Positions 20,564 to 30,442 of a stretch of DNA of 64,000 nt are shown here, in pieces. Origin of the DNA: Acidimicrobiaceae bacterium (lineage in GTDB: Bacteria > Actinomycetota > Acidimicrobiia > Acidimicrobiales > RAAP-2); assembly GCA_003138895.1 (NCBI GenBank), contig PLHJ01000005.1, positions 113,086 to 177,085 of the forward strand, given 5' to 3'. Positions within the stretch are counted from its first letter, which is position 1. The number at the start of each line of letters is the position of its first letter. The notes below the pieces were generated by a model, which saw nothing but the letters and a program-made list of their open reading frames with translations, was not told where the DNA came from and ran no database searches. Both the position numbers and the translations under genes were made by a program.

Positions 20564-21751
20564 TTAGGGTCGGGCCGCTCCGATTAATCCGTACGTGAAA
20601 ATTGGGGCCAACGACACGTCGGTGCCCGTGTGAGCAGCGGCAATGATCGTGTCGGTGCCCCAAGGTCCGGAACCCGCGTACATCACAACGTGGTCAACGC
20701 TGTTGTCGTCATCGAGGTTGTAATAGAACAACAGGTCGCCGGGTCGCAGTTCGCTAAGTGAAATGTGTTGCAGATCAGCCCACTGCGTTTCGGACGTTCG
20801 AGGAATACTGATGCCGGCCTTGGCCCACGCCCATTGCACCAGCCCTGAGCAGTCAAAGCCATGACCGGGTGTTTCGCCGCCCCATAAGTAGGGCACGCCA
20901 ATTTGTGATTTTGCTGCCGCTAGAGCCGCCAGGCCCTGGGCTGTTCCCGCCGTGGTACCCGCAATTGTTTTTGGCAAGTTGACGGCGTTGACGGCAGCGA
21001 GTACTTGATTGGCCGCAGTCTGTCCGCCCACGGCCGACGCCGCGGCAACGGCGTTGGAAATGATGGCTGTCTTATCGGATTTTTTTGATCTCGCCGCTGA
21101 GACGGCAACGGCAACTTCGTATTCGATGATTTGGGTGCGATATGCCGCGGTGACGGTGGCGAGTGCGGCGCGCGTGGAACTTTCGTTGCGAGCGTTTTCG
21201 GCGAGTGTTGCTTGGATGCTCGCTGTTTGTTGGGCCGCCTCTGAACGTTTGAGCGCAACTTGGGCCAACGTGGCGTCGAGGGAGGTCTTTTGCGAAGACA
21301 ATTTTGTATCGAGGGATTTCAGGTTCCCGAGGACCTCATCCTGGTACAGCGTACGAGCATCACTCTTCGTGACGTCTTGATCGAACAGCGAAAGTATCTG
21401 AGCTTCCGCAGCTCCGTCGACGTAGGTTCGAACGAGCGTGTTGACTAAGGCACTCGACGTGGTGGCAATCTCACCCTTCTTGGTGGTCTCTTGTGCTTCG
21501 AGACGGTAAATGGCGTTGTCGAGGGAGACGAGGTTCGCGCGGTCGGCGTCGTATTTGTTTGCCAGCACTTCACTTTGGCGTTCGAGTTGAGCGAGTGTCG
21601 CTGAGAGAGCAGCAATCTCGGCCTTCGCACTCGCAATCGATGCTTCCGCTTTTGTCAAGGGAACCACCAACGTCAAGAGAAGGCCGACGACGGCTGGAAG
21701 AAGAAACGTCCAACGGAGCGTTGTCGTACGCCGAAAGCGAACGGCATCCAT
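20564..21751 (-). CDS. Secreted NlpC/P60 (C40) peptidase with N-terminal coiled coil
   Basis: Signal/TM, coiled coil, VPYLWGGETPGHGFDCSGLVQWAWAKAGISIPRTSETQW. Confidence 0.92.
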   Translation of the reverse strand: MDAVRFRRTTTLRWTFLLPAVVGLLLTLVVPLTKAEASIASAKAEIAALSATLAQLERQSEVLANKYDADRANLVSLDNAIYRLEAQETTKKGEIATTSSALVNTLVRTYVDGAAEAQILSLFDQDVTKSDARTLYQDEVLGNLKSLDTKLSSQKTSLDATLAQVALKRSEAAQQTASIQATLAENARNESSTRAALATVTAAYRTQIIEYEVAVAVSAARSKKSDKTAIISNAVAAASAVGGQTAANQVLAAVNAVNLPKTIAGTTAGTAQGLAALAAAKSQIGVPYLWGGETPGHGFDCSGLVQWAWAKAGISIPRTSETQWADLQHISLSELRPGDLLFYYNLDDDNSVDHVVMYAGSGPWGTDTIIAAAHTGTDVSLAPIFTYGLIGAARP

Positions 21752-21837
21752 CAGTAAAGCCTACTTAGGAACAACTAAATATTTGTGTCGAGAGTCACGT
21801 TGCGAAGTCCGAGTACCGTTACATTGCTGATCCGCGT

Positions 21838-21911
21838 GGGGGCGTAGCCCAATTGGCAGAGGCAAGGCGCTTAAACCGCCTCCAGTGAGGGTTCGAGTCC
21901 CTCCGCCCCTA
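21838..21911 (+). tRNA. tRNA-like gene with anticodon TAA (Leu) but class I (short variable loop) architecture; no encoded CCA
   Basis: Acceptor GGGGGCG/CGCCCCT (terminal G-U), D stem GCC/GGC, anticodon stem AGGCG-CTTAAAC-CGCCT, 5-nt variable CCAGT, T arm GAGGG-TTCGAGT-CCCTC. Confidence 0.8.
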
Positions 21912-21961
21912 CGTGGCAGTGTTTGCCAGAGGAACGTCCATTCTTTAGTAGCGTGGTTCGC

Positions 21962-22804
21962 GTGGCAAATAGCAATACGGGAAAATGGGTAAGTCGAGTC
22001 GGTTCGTCAGGCGGTGGCAAGGCGTACCGTCGCTCGCGACCGGTTAATTACTACGGAATTGTTGCCGTGATCGTCATCTTGGGCCTCTCGTCAGTGGTGT
22101 ACGCCCGCTACGCCTACCAGCACCCCCACAAGGCCGTCGTCGTTCAGCCCGCCATTGGCACGAAATGGTTTGTGAGCTTGGCGACCGAAGTGTGTGGCGA
22201 AGCCCAACCCTTCTTCACCAGTGATCCGACGTACGTCGGCGGCAACATTGTTGAAGCCAACAACGTTTTGCAGGTTGATCCCACCGTAAAGAGCGAAGCC
22301 GGAAAGAACGCCACGCTCGCCAAGTTCGCCTCAGAATTCGCGGGCCTGAGTATTAGCCCGACGAAGTTGGCTCTACCTAATTCTGTTGGTGTCGCGACGA
22401 AGGCCACGACCTATACGAATGGCGAAACGTGTCCTTCGACGTCGAAGTACAAGGGCGAAAAGGGTGTCGTCAAAATTGCGTACTGGAAGAACCTGGCCCA
22501 AAATACGCCGACGATAACCACGAATGCCGCGTCGGTTCATTTCAATCAAGCCATGCGTGTGACGTTGGCGTTTGACCCTGTTGGTGTTACGCCCGTGGCG
22601 CCCACTTCGTCAACCGTGGCGACCATGGTGGGTTACGAGACTAATCCGCCCTCGTCCACGACAACAACGACGGCCGTGACGACAACCTCAATCGTGAAGA
22701 AGGTCACCATCACGACTAGCACGACGCCGGCTACGAGTACGACAACAACGAAGCCAAAAACCACAACTACAACGAGCGCCACCACGACGACCACGGGCGG
22801 CTAA
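21962..22804 (+). CDS. Membrane-anchored extracytoplasmic protein with Thr-rich C-terminal tail, unknown function
   Basis: TM near N-terminus (YYGIVAVIVILGLSSVVYA); mucin-like T-rich tail; start could be at 21923. Confidence 0.65.
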   Translation: MANSNTGKWVSRVGSSGGGKAYRRSRPVNYYGIVAVIVILGLSSVVYARYAYQHPHKAVVVQPAIGTKWFVSLATEVCGEAQPFFTSDPTYVGGNIVEANNVLQVDPTVKSEAGKNATLAKFASEFAGLSISPTKLALPNSVGVATKATTYTNGETCPSTSKYKGEKGVVKIAYWKNLAQNTPTITTNAASVHFNQAMRVTLAFDPVGVTPVAPTSSTVATMVGYETNPPSSTTTTTAVTTTSIVKKVTITTSTTPATSTTTTKPKTTTTTSATTTTTGG

Positions 22805-22806
22805 GA

Positions 22807-23832
22807 GTGAAGGCCGTCATTTTGGTTGGCGGCGAGGGCACTCGCCTTCGACCCCTGACATATCACACGCCCAAGCAGATGCTGCCGATTGTTGGCACGC
22901 CGATGCTTGAGCGCGTGCTCGAAAATCTTGTGCAACACGGTGTCACTGACGCAGTGTTATCCATGGGTTACTTGCCCGACCACTTCAAGGCGGCGTATCC
23001 ATCAAATGTGATTGCCGGCGTGCGCGTCACCTACGCGGTAGAACCCCAACCCCTCGACACCGGAGGCGCGATTCGTTTTGCCGCTCAGCACGCGGGCGTT
23101 GATGACACGTTCCTCGTCGTTAACGGTGACGTCATCACTGACCTCGACGTGAGTTCGCTGGTGGCCTTTCATCGCAAGAAGAAAGCACACGCCACGCTGG
23201 CGCTTCATCCCGTGGATGATCCATCACGCTTTGGTGTTGTTGCGACCGATGACGAAGGGCGCGTCACGGCGTTCGTCGAAAAGCCGAAGCGTGAAGATGC
23301 GCCTTCGAACGAAATAAGCGCGGGCACGTACGTCTTTGAACCCTCGGTACTTGACTACATTGAAGCCGACCGTCGCGTGAGTGTAGAACGAGTGACGTTT
23401 CCGGCGCTCGTGAGTGAAGGACTTCTGTTCGCACTCGCCGACACGTCGTATTGGTTAGATACGGGTACGCCGGAAGCCTTTCTTCGAGCAAATCTTGACG
23501 TTTTGACGGGCGTGCGATCGGTTCCATTACGGCCGCCACTTCACGAAGGTTCGTGGATTCATGACGAATCCCAGATTCATCCATCCAGCGTTGTCGTCCA
23601 GTCCGTGATTGATAAGCGCTGCGTTGTTGGTCCTGGTGCCCGCGTGGAAAACGCTGTCTTGCTCCCGGGTGCGGTTGTCGGAGATAACGCCGTCGTCGAG
23701 TCGTCAATTTTGGGACCAGACGCCGTGGTGGAAGCAGACGCCCGCCTCGGCCCAACGTGCGTGGTTGCTGGCGGCGAACGGGTGTTGCAAGGAGCCGTTC
23801 ACTCCGGCGACGTTCGAATTGGTCGCGAGTAG
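22807..23832 (+). CDS. Nucleotidyltransferase/mannose-1-phosphate guanylyltransferase-like with LbH tail
   Basis: MKAVILVGGEGTRLRPLTYHTPKQMLPIVGTPMLERVL, PLDTGGAIRFA, VVNGDVITDLD, FVEKPKRE. Confidence 0.88.
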   Translation: MKAVILVGGEGTRLRPLTYHTPKQMLPIVGTPMLERVLENLVQHGVTDAVLSMGYLPDHFKAAYPSNVIAGVRVTYAVEPQPLDTGGAIRFAAQHAGVDDTFLVVNGDVITDLDVSSLVAFHRKKKAHATLALHPVDDPSRFGVVATDDEGRVTAFVEKPKREDAPSNEISAGTYVFEPSVLDYIEADRRVSVERVTFPALVSEGLLFALADTSYWLDTGTPEAFLRANLDVLTGVRSVPLRPPLHEGSWIHDESQIHPSSVVVQSVIDKRCVVGPGARVENAVLLPGAVVGDNAVVESSILGPDAVVEADARLGPTCVVAGGERVLQGAVHSGDVRIGRE

Positions 23833-23847
23833 TTTCGCGTCAAATAG

Positions 23848-24558
23848 TTAGCGGAAAAGATCGTCGTTCGGGCCACGGACAATTTGTTCGCGTATGGATC
23901 CTTCGCCGAAATAATCAGCGCTAAGACCGCGAACGACCGCGAACGGCGTACCCATTGACTTTTGCAGGACAAGATTGGCGGCGCCGGCAATCTCATCGAT
24001 AATGGCCACTTCGGTTGCCTCGAGAACTCTTCCGTTGGCATCAGTCGTACCACGAAGATCGAGAATGGGCAACAGTCCAGCGCAACCCAAGGCCACGTCG
24101 GTCACCCCTTGTCGCCATACCCTTCCAAACGTGTCCGTGATGACGACACCAATATCGAGATTCAGTTTCCGCTTCAGATCCGCTCGTATGCGTCGTGCGG
24201 TTCGGTCGGCGTCGACGGGAAGAAGCACCGCCGTACCGTCATCAGTGTTGGAAAGGTCGATACCGGCATTGGCGTTAATAAAGCCGTGATGGGTTTCGGT
24301 GATTCGTAGCGTGCCACGTTGTCGCAGAATGCGGCGAGACTCGGACCCAATGAGTGCAAGCTTATGATCGTCGGTCCCGTCAAAGGGAACGACTCGACCT
24401 TCGGCTTTAGAAACAACTTTGCTCGTCACGATGACGACGTCGTGATCAATAAGCGTTTCACCTTGTTTTTCGAGCGCTTCGAGAAAAATGGTGTGGAGAC
24501 TATCGCCTTCACGGATTTCGCCTACGCCCCGTATGGCAAAGACGCGCAGATCACTCAC
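23848..24558 (-). CDS. cofE: Coenzyme F420-0:L-glutamate ligase (CofE / FbiB N-terminal domain)
   Basis: DVVIVTSKVVSKAEGR, GFINANAGIDLSNTD, GVVITDTFGRVWRQGVTDVALGCAGL. Confidence 0.92.
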   Translation of the reverse strand: MSDLRVFAIRGVGEIREGDSLHTIFLEALEKQGETLIDHDVVIVTSKVVSKAEGRVVPFDGTDDHKLALIGSESRRILRQRGTLRITETHHGFINANAGIDLSNTDDGTAVLLPVDADRTARRIRADLKRKLNLDIGVVITDTFGRVWRQGVTDVALGCAGLLPILDLRGTTDANGRVLEATEVAIIDEIAGAANLVLQKSMGTPFAVVRGLSADYFGEGSIREQIVRGPNDDLFR

Positions 24559-25475
24559 GCGAGCACCGTCTTGGCGAGCATGGACGAGTTCTGTTCATTG
24601 TGCATGATGGTGGTCGTCACGCGAACATCGATACCGAGCGCTTCAATCTCGGCGCGTCGATCTTCATCTGCTTCGTCAATAACAATGGTGGCCACAATGT
24701 CGCGGTAATAGTTAGCGACTCCCACGCACGAAGCGTCAAATCCCATTTCTCGAAGCAAACGGTCCGCTGGTCCTTTAAGCGCGGCACCCTGAATAATTGG
24801 TGAGACAGCAATGACGCTGCTTCGACGACCCTGCAAGATGTCCCGAACACCAGGAATTTGCAGTATTGGTTCAATCGATATCAAAGGATTGGAAGGAGCA
24901 ATCACGATGAGCGAAGCGTCGCGCAGCGTTTCGAGAACGCCAGGAGCGGGCGTAGAGTCCGATGCTCCTTCATAGCGAATGGAAGTGACGACGACGTCGT
25001 GGTGACGTTGCACGAAATATTCCTGAAAAGTCAGATGACCGATGGCGGTCTCGAAGGTGGTGGCGACTACATCGTCCGTCACGGGAAAAAGGTGCACGCT
25101 CAGACCATGGTGTTTAGCGAGTTCGCTCGTCACGACTGATTTCGTAGCTCCACGTCGCAGGCGCTGAGTGCGATAGAGATGCGTTGCCAAATCGCGATCA
25201 CCGAGGGCGAACCATGACTCGCCACCCAGTGCGGCGAGTTCATCCATGACACGCCAACTCTCACCTCGAAGTCCCCAACCGAGTTCGTCGTTGTTAAGGC
25301 CTGCCAACGTATAGGTAATGGTGTCGAGGTCTGGACAAATACAGAGACCGTGCATTTCCAAATCGTCGCCAACGTTCACAATGGCGTGCAGCGATGTCGG
25401 ATCGACAACGCCACTTAGGGCACGCAGAAGCCGGGCCGCACCCACACCACCGCTCAGGACCGCAATCACGCACAC
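24555..25475 (-). CDS. cofD: 2-phospho-L-lactate transferase (CofD/FbiA)
   Basis: [72 protein letters not shown]. Confidence 0.93.
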   Translation of the reverse strand: MCVIAVLSGGVGAARLLRALSGVVDPTSLHAIVNVGDDLEMHGLCICPDLDTITYTLAGLNNDELGWGLRGESWRVMDELAALGGESWFALGDRDLATHLYRTQRLRRGATKSVVTSELAKHHGLSVHLFPVTDDVVATTFETAIGHLTFQEYFVQRHHDVVVTSIRYEGASDSTPAPGVLETLRDASLIVIAPSNPLISIEPILQIPGVRDILQGRRSSVIAVSPIIQGAALKGPADRLLREMGFDASCVGVANYYRDIVATIVIDEADEDRRAEIEALGIDVRVTTTIMHNEQNSSMLAKTVLA

Positions 25476-25508
25476 GACCTTAGGTGGCTCTTCGGTAACA
25501 TCTCCAAC

Positions 25509-26324
25509 GTGGAGGACAACGCAGTCTTGGAAGGTTGGCCTGGTGCGGCCTCGGTGTCACTCTTTCGCCTCAACGGAGGACTCGTAGTCCCAATAGCGCA
25601 CGCCGGTGATCGAAGCGCCGTACGAGCGTGGGCTTCGGTCTCCAAGATGGCCGTTTCACTCAGTTTTGGTATTGAAGTCGACTGGGGCATGCATGCCTTA
25701 AACGAACCCATGGGCCCACCCGGCGCCACGCTGGCGAATCTCTTGTCGCATTCCAGCGGTTTGGGATTAGAAGAGTCCGATCCCGTGGTTGGCGTCGGCA
25801 TTAAGCGCATCTATTCAAATATTGGTATCGACCTCGCCGTTACATCAATCGTCGAAGACAATCCTCCGGCCTTGTGGCTGGAAGATCGTCTTTTTTCTCC
25901 CATGGGCATGTCATCGACGCGATTAGTTGGTCGTCCATGCTCGGGGCTTCAAGGCTCGCTCAACGATCTCGAGCGACTTGCTCTCGCGTGGCTTCGACCC
26001 GACATCGTGAGCCTCGAAACACAAAAGCGATTTATTACTCCCTACCTCGCTGAGCTTGACGGCATTGTTCCTGGTTTTGGAAAGTTCAGTCCGTGTCCGT
26101 GGGGACTGGGTCCCGAGATCCACGGAACGAAGCAACATTGGATGGGTAGCGAGTGGCCCGCCCAAAGTTTCGGGCACTTTGGTCAAAGTGGCGCCATGAT
26201 GTTGCTCGATCCGGTGAACCGCATTGGTCTGGTGGCTCTGAGTGACGTGGCGTTTGGTCCGTGGGCCGTTTCACTCTGGCCTCAGTGGACCAACGATATG
26301 CATCGCCGGGCACTTGCTTCGTGA
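25509..26324 (+). CDS. Serine hydrolase (beta-lactamase/EstB-like fold)
   Basis: ASVSKMAVSLSFGIEVD (SxxK), LLSHSSGLGLEESDP, FGHFGQSGAMMLLDP. Confidence 0.82.
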   Translation: MEDNAVLEGWPGAASVSLFRLNGGLVVPIAHAGDRSAVRAWASVSKMAVSLSFGIEVDWGMHALNEPMGPPGATLANLLSHSSGLGLEESDPVVGVGIKRIYSNIGIDLAVTSIVEDNPPALWLEDRLFSPMGMSSTRLVGRPCSGLQGSLNDLERLALAWLRPDIVSLETQKRFITPYLAELDGIVPGFGKFSPCPWGLGPEIHGTKQHWMGSEWPAQSFGHFGQSGAMMLLDPVNRIGLVALSDVAFGPWAVSLWPQWTNDMHRRALAS

Positions 26325-27343
26325 GTGTTGAACGGCCGCTTCGTGTGGGCCTTGACCTCAGTGGTTCCCTTGAAGCGTTAGGCAATACGACCGACGACCT
26401 CGCGCGCGCGTTGTCCGCGAGCGGTGAATGCTCGTTGGTACGTTTTCGAACCGGAAAGGGGTCGAAGGAACCAGTCGACGCCAAACTTCGTGGCAGGTGG
26501 TGGTGGCCAGCATTTTGGAAACGTGGGCGAGGACGCGCAATTGATTCCATGCTTCCGCCCGTCGACATAATTCACGTGACGGGGGTTGCCACCCCGCCCA
26601 CGAAGCACACACCGCTCGTCGTCACCGTAGATGACCTTCGACCGCTTCGAGGCGACCGCTACAACCGGCAACGAGTCAAACAGTTACGACGACTTATTCA
26701 ACGTGGCGCACATATTGTCGCTTCATCGAACGCCGCGAGTGCGGAAGTGCAAGAAAGCCTCGGGATGCGACGAGACCAAATTGCTGTCGTAGCTCCGGCG
26801 GTACCACCGGCAAGCGAAACAATTCACGGTGCTGATCTCGTCGTCAACTTGACGGGAGCCACCAGTGAATTCCTGAGAGCCGCTACCGGTCTCGTAGAGT
26901 TTGCCGAGTTAGAAAGCGCGCGCATCGTGGTTCTCGCGAGTCGAGAAGCCGCATCGAGAATCAGGTCCGCCGGCGTACGAGTCGACATGGCAACGCGCAG
27001 TGCGGCGCCAACGGTGTTGGCGAACGCCCGCGTCGTGGTGCATCTTTCCGACGGCGCACGTTTTCCTCTCTTCGCCATTGCGGCGTTGGCTGCGGGAGTA
27101 CCAACTTGCGCCACCGCAACGGCAGTTAATCGTGAACTCTTAGAAGGCGCAGCGCTCCTTGTACCGGCGCAAGATCCGTCGAGAATTTTGTCGGCGGTTC
27201 GTGAACTCTGGAGCAACGATCAACAGCGAGCAATTTTGTTCGCGGCTGGTGTCGCGCGGGCGTCAGACTTCGCACCCGAGGTTGCTGCCAACGAGCATCT
27301 CTCTCTGTATCGAGAAATCATTCATCGGGGACGTCGAGAATGA
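26321..27343 (+). CDS. Glycosyltransferase (GT4-like)
   Basis: RVGLDLSGSLEALGNTTDDLARAL; VHLSDGARFPLFAIAALAAGVPTCATATAVNRELLEGAALLV; follows GT4 layout and precedes two further GTs. Confidence 0.7.
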   Translation: MSVERPLRVGLDLSGSLEALGNTTDDLARALSASGECSLVRFRTGKGSKEPVDAKLRGRWWWPAFWKRGRGRAIDSMLPPVDIIHVTGVATPPTKHTPLVVTVDDLRPLRGDRYNRQRVKQLRRLIQRGAHIVASSNAASAEVQESLGMRRDQIAVVAPAVPPASETIHGADLVVNLTGATSEFLRAATGLVEFAELESARIVVLASREAASRIRSAGVRVDMATRSAAPTVLANARVVVHLSDGARFPLFAIAALAAGVPTCATATAVNRELLEGAALLVPAQDPSRILSAVRELWSNDQQRAILFAAGVARASDFAPEVAANEHLSLYREIIHRGRRE

Positions 27344-28416
27344 ACGAACTCTTCATCACGCTCGACCAACTGCAGCGTCCTTTCCCGGGGGGTATTGGTA
27401 CCTATGCGACGGGTCTTCTGCAAGGTCTGAAGGAATTAGCAATGGATGACTTCAACGTCACCGGCGTCATTGCCAAAGGAAAAGTACTGGTTGACGTTAA
27501 CGCCTTGAATATTGCGATATCGTCGTCGCCCTTTGGGCTGCGTACCACCACTGCGCTCTGGCCCTACAGGGCACTGGGCGTGACAAAGCAAGCCACGATT
27601 GTGCACGCGACGTCAATGGCGGGACCTTATCGCGGAGGAAGTTCTTCCGCCATCCATTCTGTGTTGATCCACGACCTGGCGTGGCGAGACGCGCCAGAAC
27701 TCACGACTCGTCGGGGTCGAAGTTTTCACGAACGACGCCTAAAGATAATGAAAAATGTCGAAGGTCTACGTATCTTCGTGTATTCACCTTTGATGCGCAA
27801 CACGTTAGAAGACGTCGGATTCTCACGAGAACAGGTGCACCTTGTTCGGCTCGGTGTCGACGACGTCGACGGACATGATGCAACAGAAACTGCACGTGAG
27901 CTACTTCGTCAACACGGCATCGACGGCCCGTTCAGCTTGTTTGTTGGCACTCGAGAGCCCCGAAAGAACCTCGAGCGTCTCATTGGCGCTCACCGAGAAG
28001 CACGTCAGTCGGGCTACGACGTTGGACCGCTCGTACTTGTTGGCCCGAGCGGATGGGGCGAAGTTCCGACGAGTGACGCGACGGTGATTCCACAAGTGGA
28101 ACGCCCGGTACTTCGATCACTGATTTCTTTGGCGGCACTCCTTGCGTACGTACCAATCCGCGAAGGTTGGGGACTTCCGCCCGTGGAAGCGCTTCGTCTG
28201 GGCACACGCGTTGTGGTGAGCGAATCAGTGCCGAGCGTGAACGACAATATGCACGTCGTTAAGGTAAATCCAATGGAGACGTCGTCCATTGCGCAAGGAC
28301 TCGTTGCCGCAATTTCGCAAGGCGACGCAAGCGACGATAAGTCGGCGCGAGCTGCTTCGGTAGCGGCGTTGACGTGGCGTAACTGTGCGCTAGATCACTT
28401 GGCGGGATGGCAATGA
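27340..28416 (+). CDS. Glycosyltransferase family 4 protein
   Basis: RPFPGGIGTYATGLLQGL; FSLFVGTREPRKNLERLIGAH; YVPIREGWGLPPVEALRLGTRVVVSE. Confidence 0.88.
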   Translation: MNELFITLDQLQRPFPGGIGTYATGLLQGLKELAMDDFNVTGVIAKGKVLVDVNALNIAISSSPFGLRTTTALWPYRALGVTKQATIVHATSMAGPYRGGSSSAIHSVLIHDLAWRDAPELTTRRGRSFHERRLKIMKNVEGLRIFVYSPLMRNTLEDVGFSREQVHLVRLGVDDVDGHDATETARELLRQHGIDGPFSLFVGTREPRKNLERLIGAHREARQSGYDVGPLVLVGPSGWGEVPTSDATVIPQVERPVLRSLISLAALLAYVPIREGWGLPPVEALRLGTRVVVSESVPSVNDNMHVVKVNPMETSSIAQGLVAAISQGDASDDKSARAASVAALTWRNCALDHLAGWQ

Positions 28417-29546
28417 GGGTTTCACTCGACGTGTCGGCGGTGCCGCGGTCGCCCGCAGGGGCTGGTCGTTACATCATCGAACTGGCGCAACGACTTGACA
28501 GTACCAATCTCGATCTCACGCTCGTGAGCCGAAAAGGTGATGCGCAGCGATGGCGTGAAAGTTCGCCCGGAGCCGTCGTGGCGGACATTGTTCCAAAGAG
28601 TCGACCAGCGCGACTTCTCTACGAGCGGTTCATCGTTGGAAGATTCGGTGCGCCACGCACGTCCGACGTTTGGCATTCGCCGCACTACTCAATGCCTCGA
28701 GGGCTGCAAACCGCGACCGTCGTCACCATCCATGATTTGACGTATTTTTCGAATCCCGAGTGGCACGAGAAGAGCAAGGTTCAGTTTTTCAAACGCTCCA
28801 TGCGTTACGCCGCTAAGCACGCCGATGTTCTCATTGCCGTGAGTGAGTTCACCGCCGAACAAATGAAGCGGTACATTCCCACGCGAAAGCCCGTCGTCGT
28901 GGCTCCCCACGGCGTAGACCTCGAACACTTTTCTACCAAGGGCCAAAATGACGAGGCACTCATTGCTCCGTTTCGCGACGGCGACGTGCCGTATATCTTC
29001 TTTGTGGGAACTCTGGAACCCAGAAAGGGCTTGGATTTTCTTCTCGATGCATTCGCGAGTGTGGCAACAACACACCCGGAACTCGAACTCTGGATTGCCG
29101 GGCAACGTGGATGGGGAAGGAACACGGTTGATGAACGGCTGGCTCATCACCCATTTGCATCTCGGATTCGCCAACTCGGCTACGTTGCCAACGAGGTGCT
29201 GCCGGCGCTTTTTCGTCAAGCGAGCGTGGTGGCTTATCCCTCGCGGGGAGAAGGATTCGGACTGCCCGTCTTAGAAGCATTGGCTTGTGGAGCGGTCGTG
29301 GTGACCAGTGCGGGAACGGTTATGGAGGAAGTTGCTGGTGACGCCGCAATGCTCGTGCGAGTGGGCGATATTGCTCAACTCGCCGAAGCTCTCGACAAAG
29401 GTCTTGGCCTTACGGATGAACAGCGTGGTGAAGTGGCCGTTCGAGCTCGGTCACGTTCTGAGGTCTACACCTGGGACGTAGCGATTGCTCGCCACCTTGA
29501 GGCTTATGATCTCGCGAAATCTGAGTTCGCCAGGAACCGTCGGTAG
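28407..29546 (+). CDS. Glycosyltransferase family 4 protein
   Basis: SPAGAGRYIIELAQRL; YIFFVGTLEPRKGLDFLLDAF; YPSRGEGFGLPVLEALACGAVVVTS. Confidence 0.92.
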   Translation: MAMRVSLDVSAVPRSPAGAGRYIIELAQRLDSTNLDLTLVSRKGDAQRWRESSPGAVVADIVPKSRPARLLYERFIVGRFGAPRTSDVWHSPHYSMPRGLQTATVVTIHDLTYFSNPEWHEKSKVQFFKRSMRYAAKHADVLIAVSEFTAEQMKRYIPTRKPVVVAPHGVDLEHFSTKGQNDEALIAPFRDGDVPYIFFVGTLEPRKGLDFLLDAFASVATTHPELELWIAGQRGWGRNTVDERLAHHPFASRIRQLGYVANEVLPALFRQASVVAYPSRGEGFGLPVLEALACGAVVVTSAGTVMEEVAGDAAMLVRVGDIAQLAEALDKGLGLTDEQRGEVAVRARSRSEVYTWDVAIARHLEAYDLAKSEFARNRR

Positions 29547-29554
29547 AGTTTTCT

Positions 29555-30442
29555 ATGCGCGCATTGATAACGGGCGGTAAAGGTTTTGTTGGTCGCCACC
29601 TCAACGAACACTTACTGAGCGAGAACGATGATGTCACCGTAATTGATCTTGAACACGACGTCACGAACAACACAGAAATGCGCCATGTGATGCAGGACGC
29701 ACAGCCTGACGTCATCTACCACCTCGCAGCGCTAAGTCACGTGGGGACATCGTGGAACGATCCGTCGGGGGTGTTAAACGTGAACGTGCTCGGCACCGCC
29801 AACGTGTTGGCCGCCGCACGCGAAGAAGTCCCCGACGCTCTGACACTGGTTATTAGTTCGGCCGAGGTCTACGGCATTGTCTCGCCAGAACAGTTACCTC
29901 TGACGGAAGATTCGATCGTGCAACCGTCGTCACCTTATGCGGCGAGTAAAGCGGCGGCAGAAGTCGTTGCGCTCCAGGCGTCTCGAGGTTTTTCGCAAAA
30001 GGTAATCGTGGTTCGTCCGTTTAATCACGTGGGACCGGGTCAGGCCCCAACGTTCTTCGTTCCTGCTCTCGCGAATCGACTTATAGCGGCAAAGCGCGAG
30101 GGTCGCACCAGCGTGCCGGTGGGCGAACTCTCAACGCGTCGTGATTTCACGGATGTGCGCGACGTTGTGCGGGCTTATCGCCTCGTAGCAACCCAAGGTG
30201 AGCCGGGCGAGACTTACAACGTTGCGAGTGGTGTTGATCGTTCTATGAGCGACGTTGCGCAAATGCTTCTCGACGCGGTCGGAGCCCAGATTGAACTGAG
30301 CGTTGATTTGAACCTGCTTCGGCCCGTCGACGTTCCCGTTCTTCGCGGTGACGCGAACAAACTGCGAGCAGCGACCGGTTGGCAACCGGAAATGGATTTT
30401 GTGACGACGATTAACGACGTCGTTGCTGAATTAGTCCTCTGA
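29555..30442 (+). CDS. NAD-dependent epimerase/dehydratase (GDP-mannose 4,6-dehydratase / RMD-like)
   Basis: MRALITGGKGFVGRHL, PDVIYHLAALSHVGTSW, SSAEVYG, SPYAASKAAAEVV, RPFNHVGPGQ. Confidence 0.9.
   Translation: MRALITGGKGFVGRHLNEHLLSENDDVTVIDLEHDVTNNTEMRHVMQDAQPDVIYHLAALSHVGTSWNDPSGVLNVNVLGTANVLAAAREEVPDALTLVISSAEVYGIVSPEQLPLTEDSIVQPSSPYAASKAAAEVVALQASRGFSQKVIVVRPFNHVGPGQAPTFFVPALANRLIAAKREGRTSVPVGELSTRRDFTDVRDVVRAYRLVATQGEPGETYNVASGVDRSMSDVAQMLLDAVGAQIELSVDLNLLRPVDVPVLRGDANKLRAATGWQPEMDFVTTINDVVAELVL

Noticed and set aside
21752-21837. c-di-AMP (ydaO) riboswitch upstream of the NlpC/P60 peptidase
   Set aside because: The gap to the tRNA is only about 86 bp and I saw no matching conserved core.
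22650-22802. Simple ACG/ACA repeat tract considered as a repeat locus or CRISPR
   Set aside because: Explained by the Thr-rich coding tail; no spacer-repeat structure.
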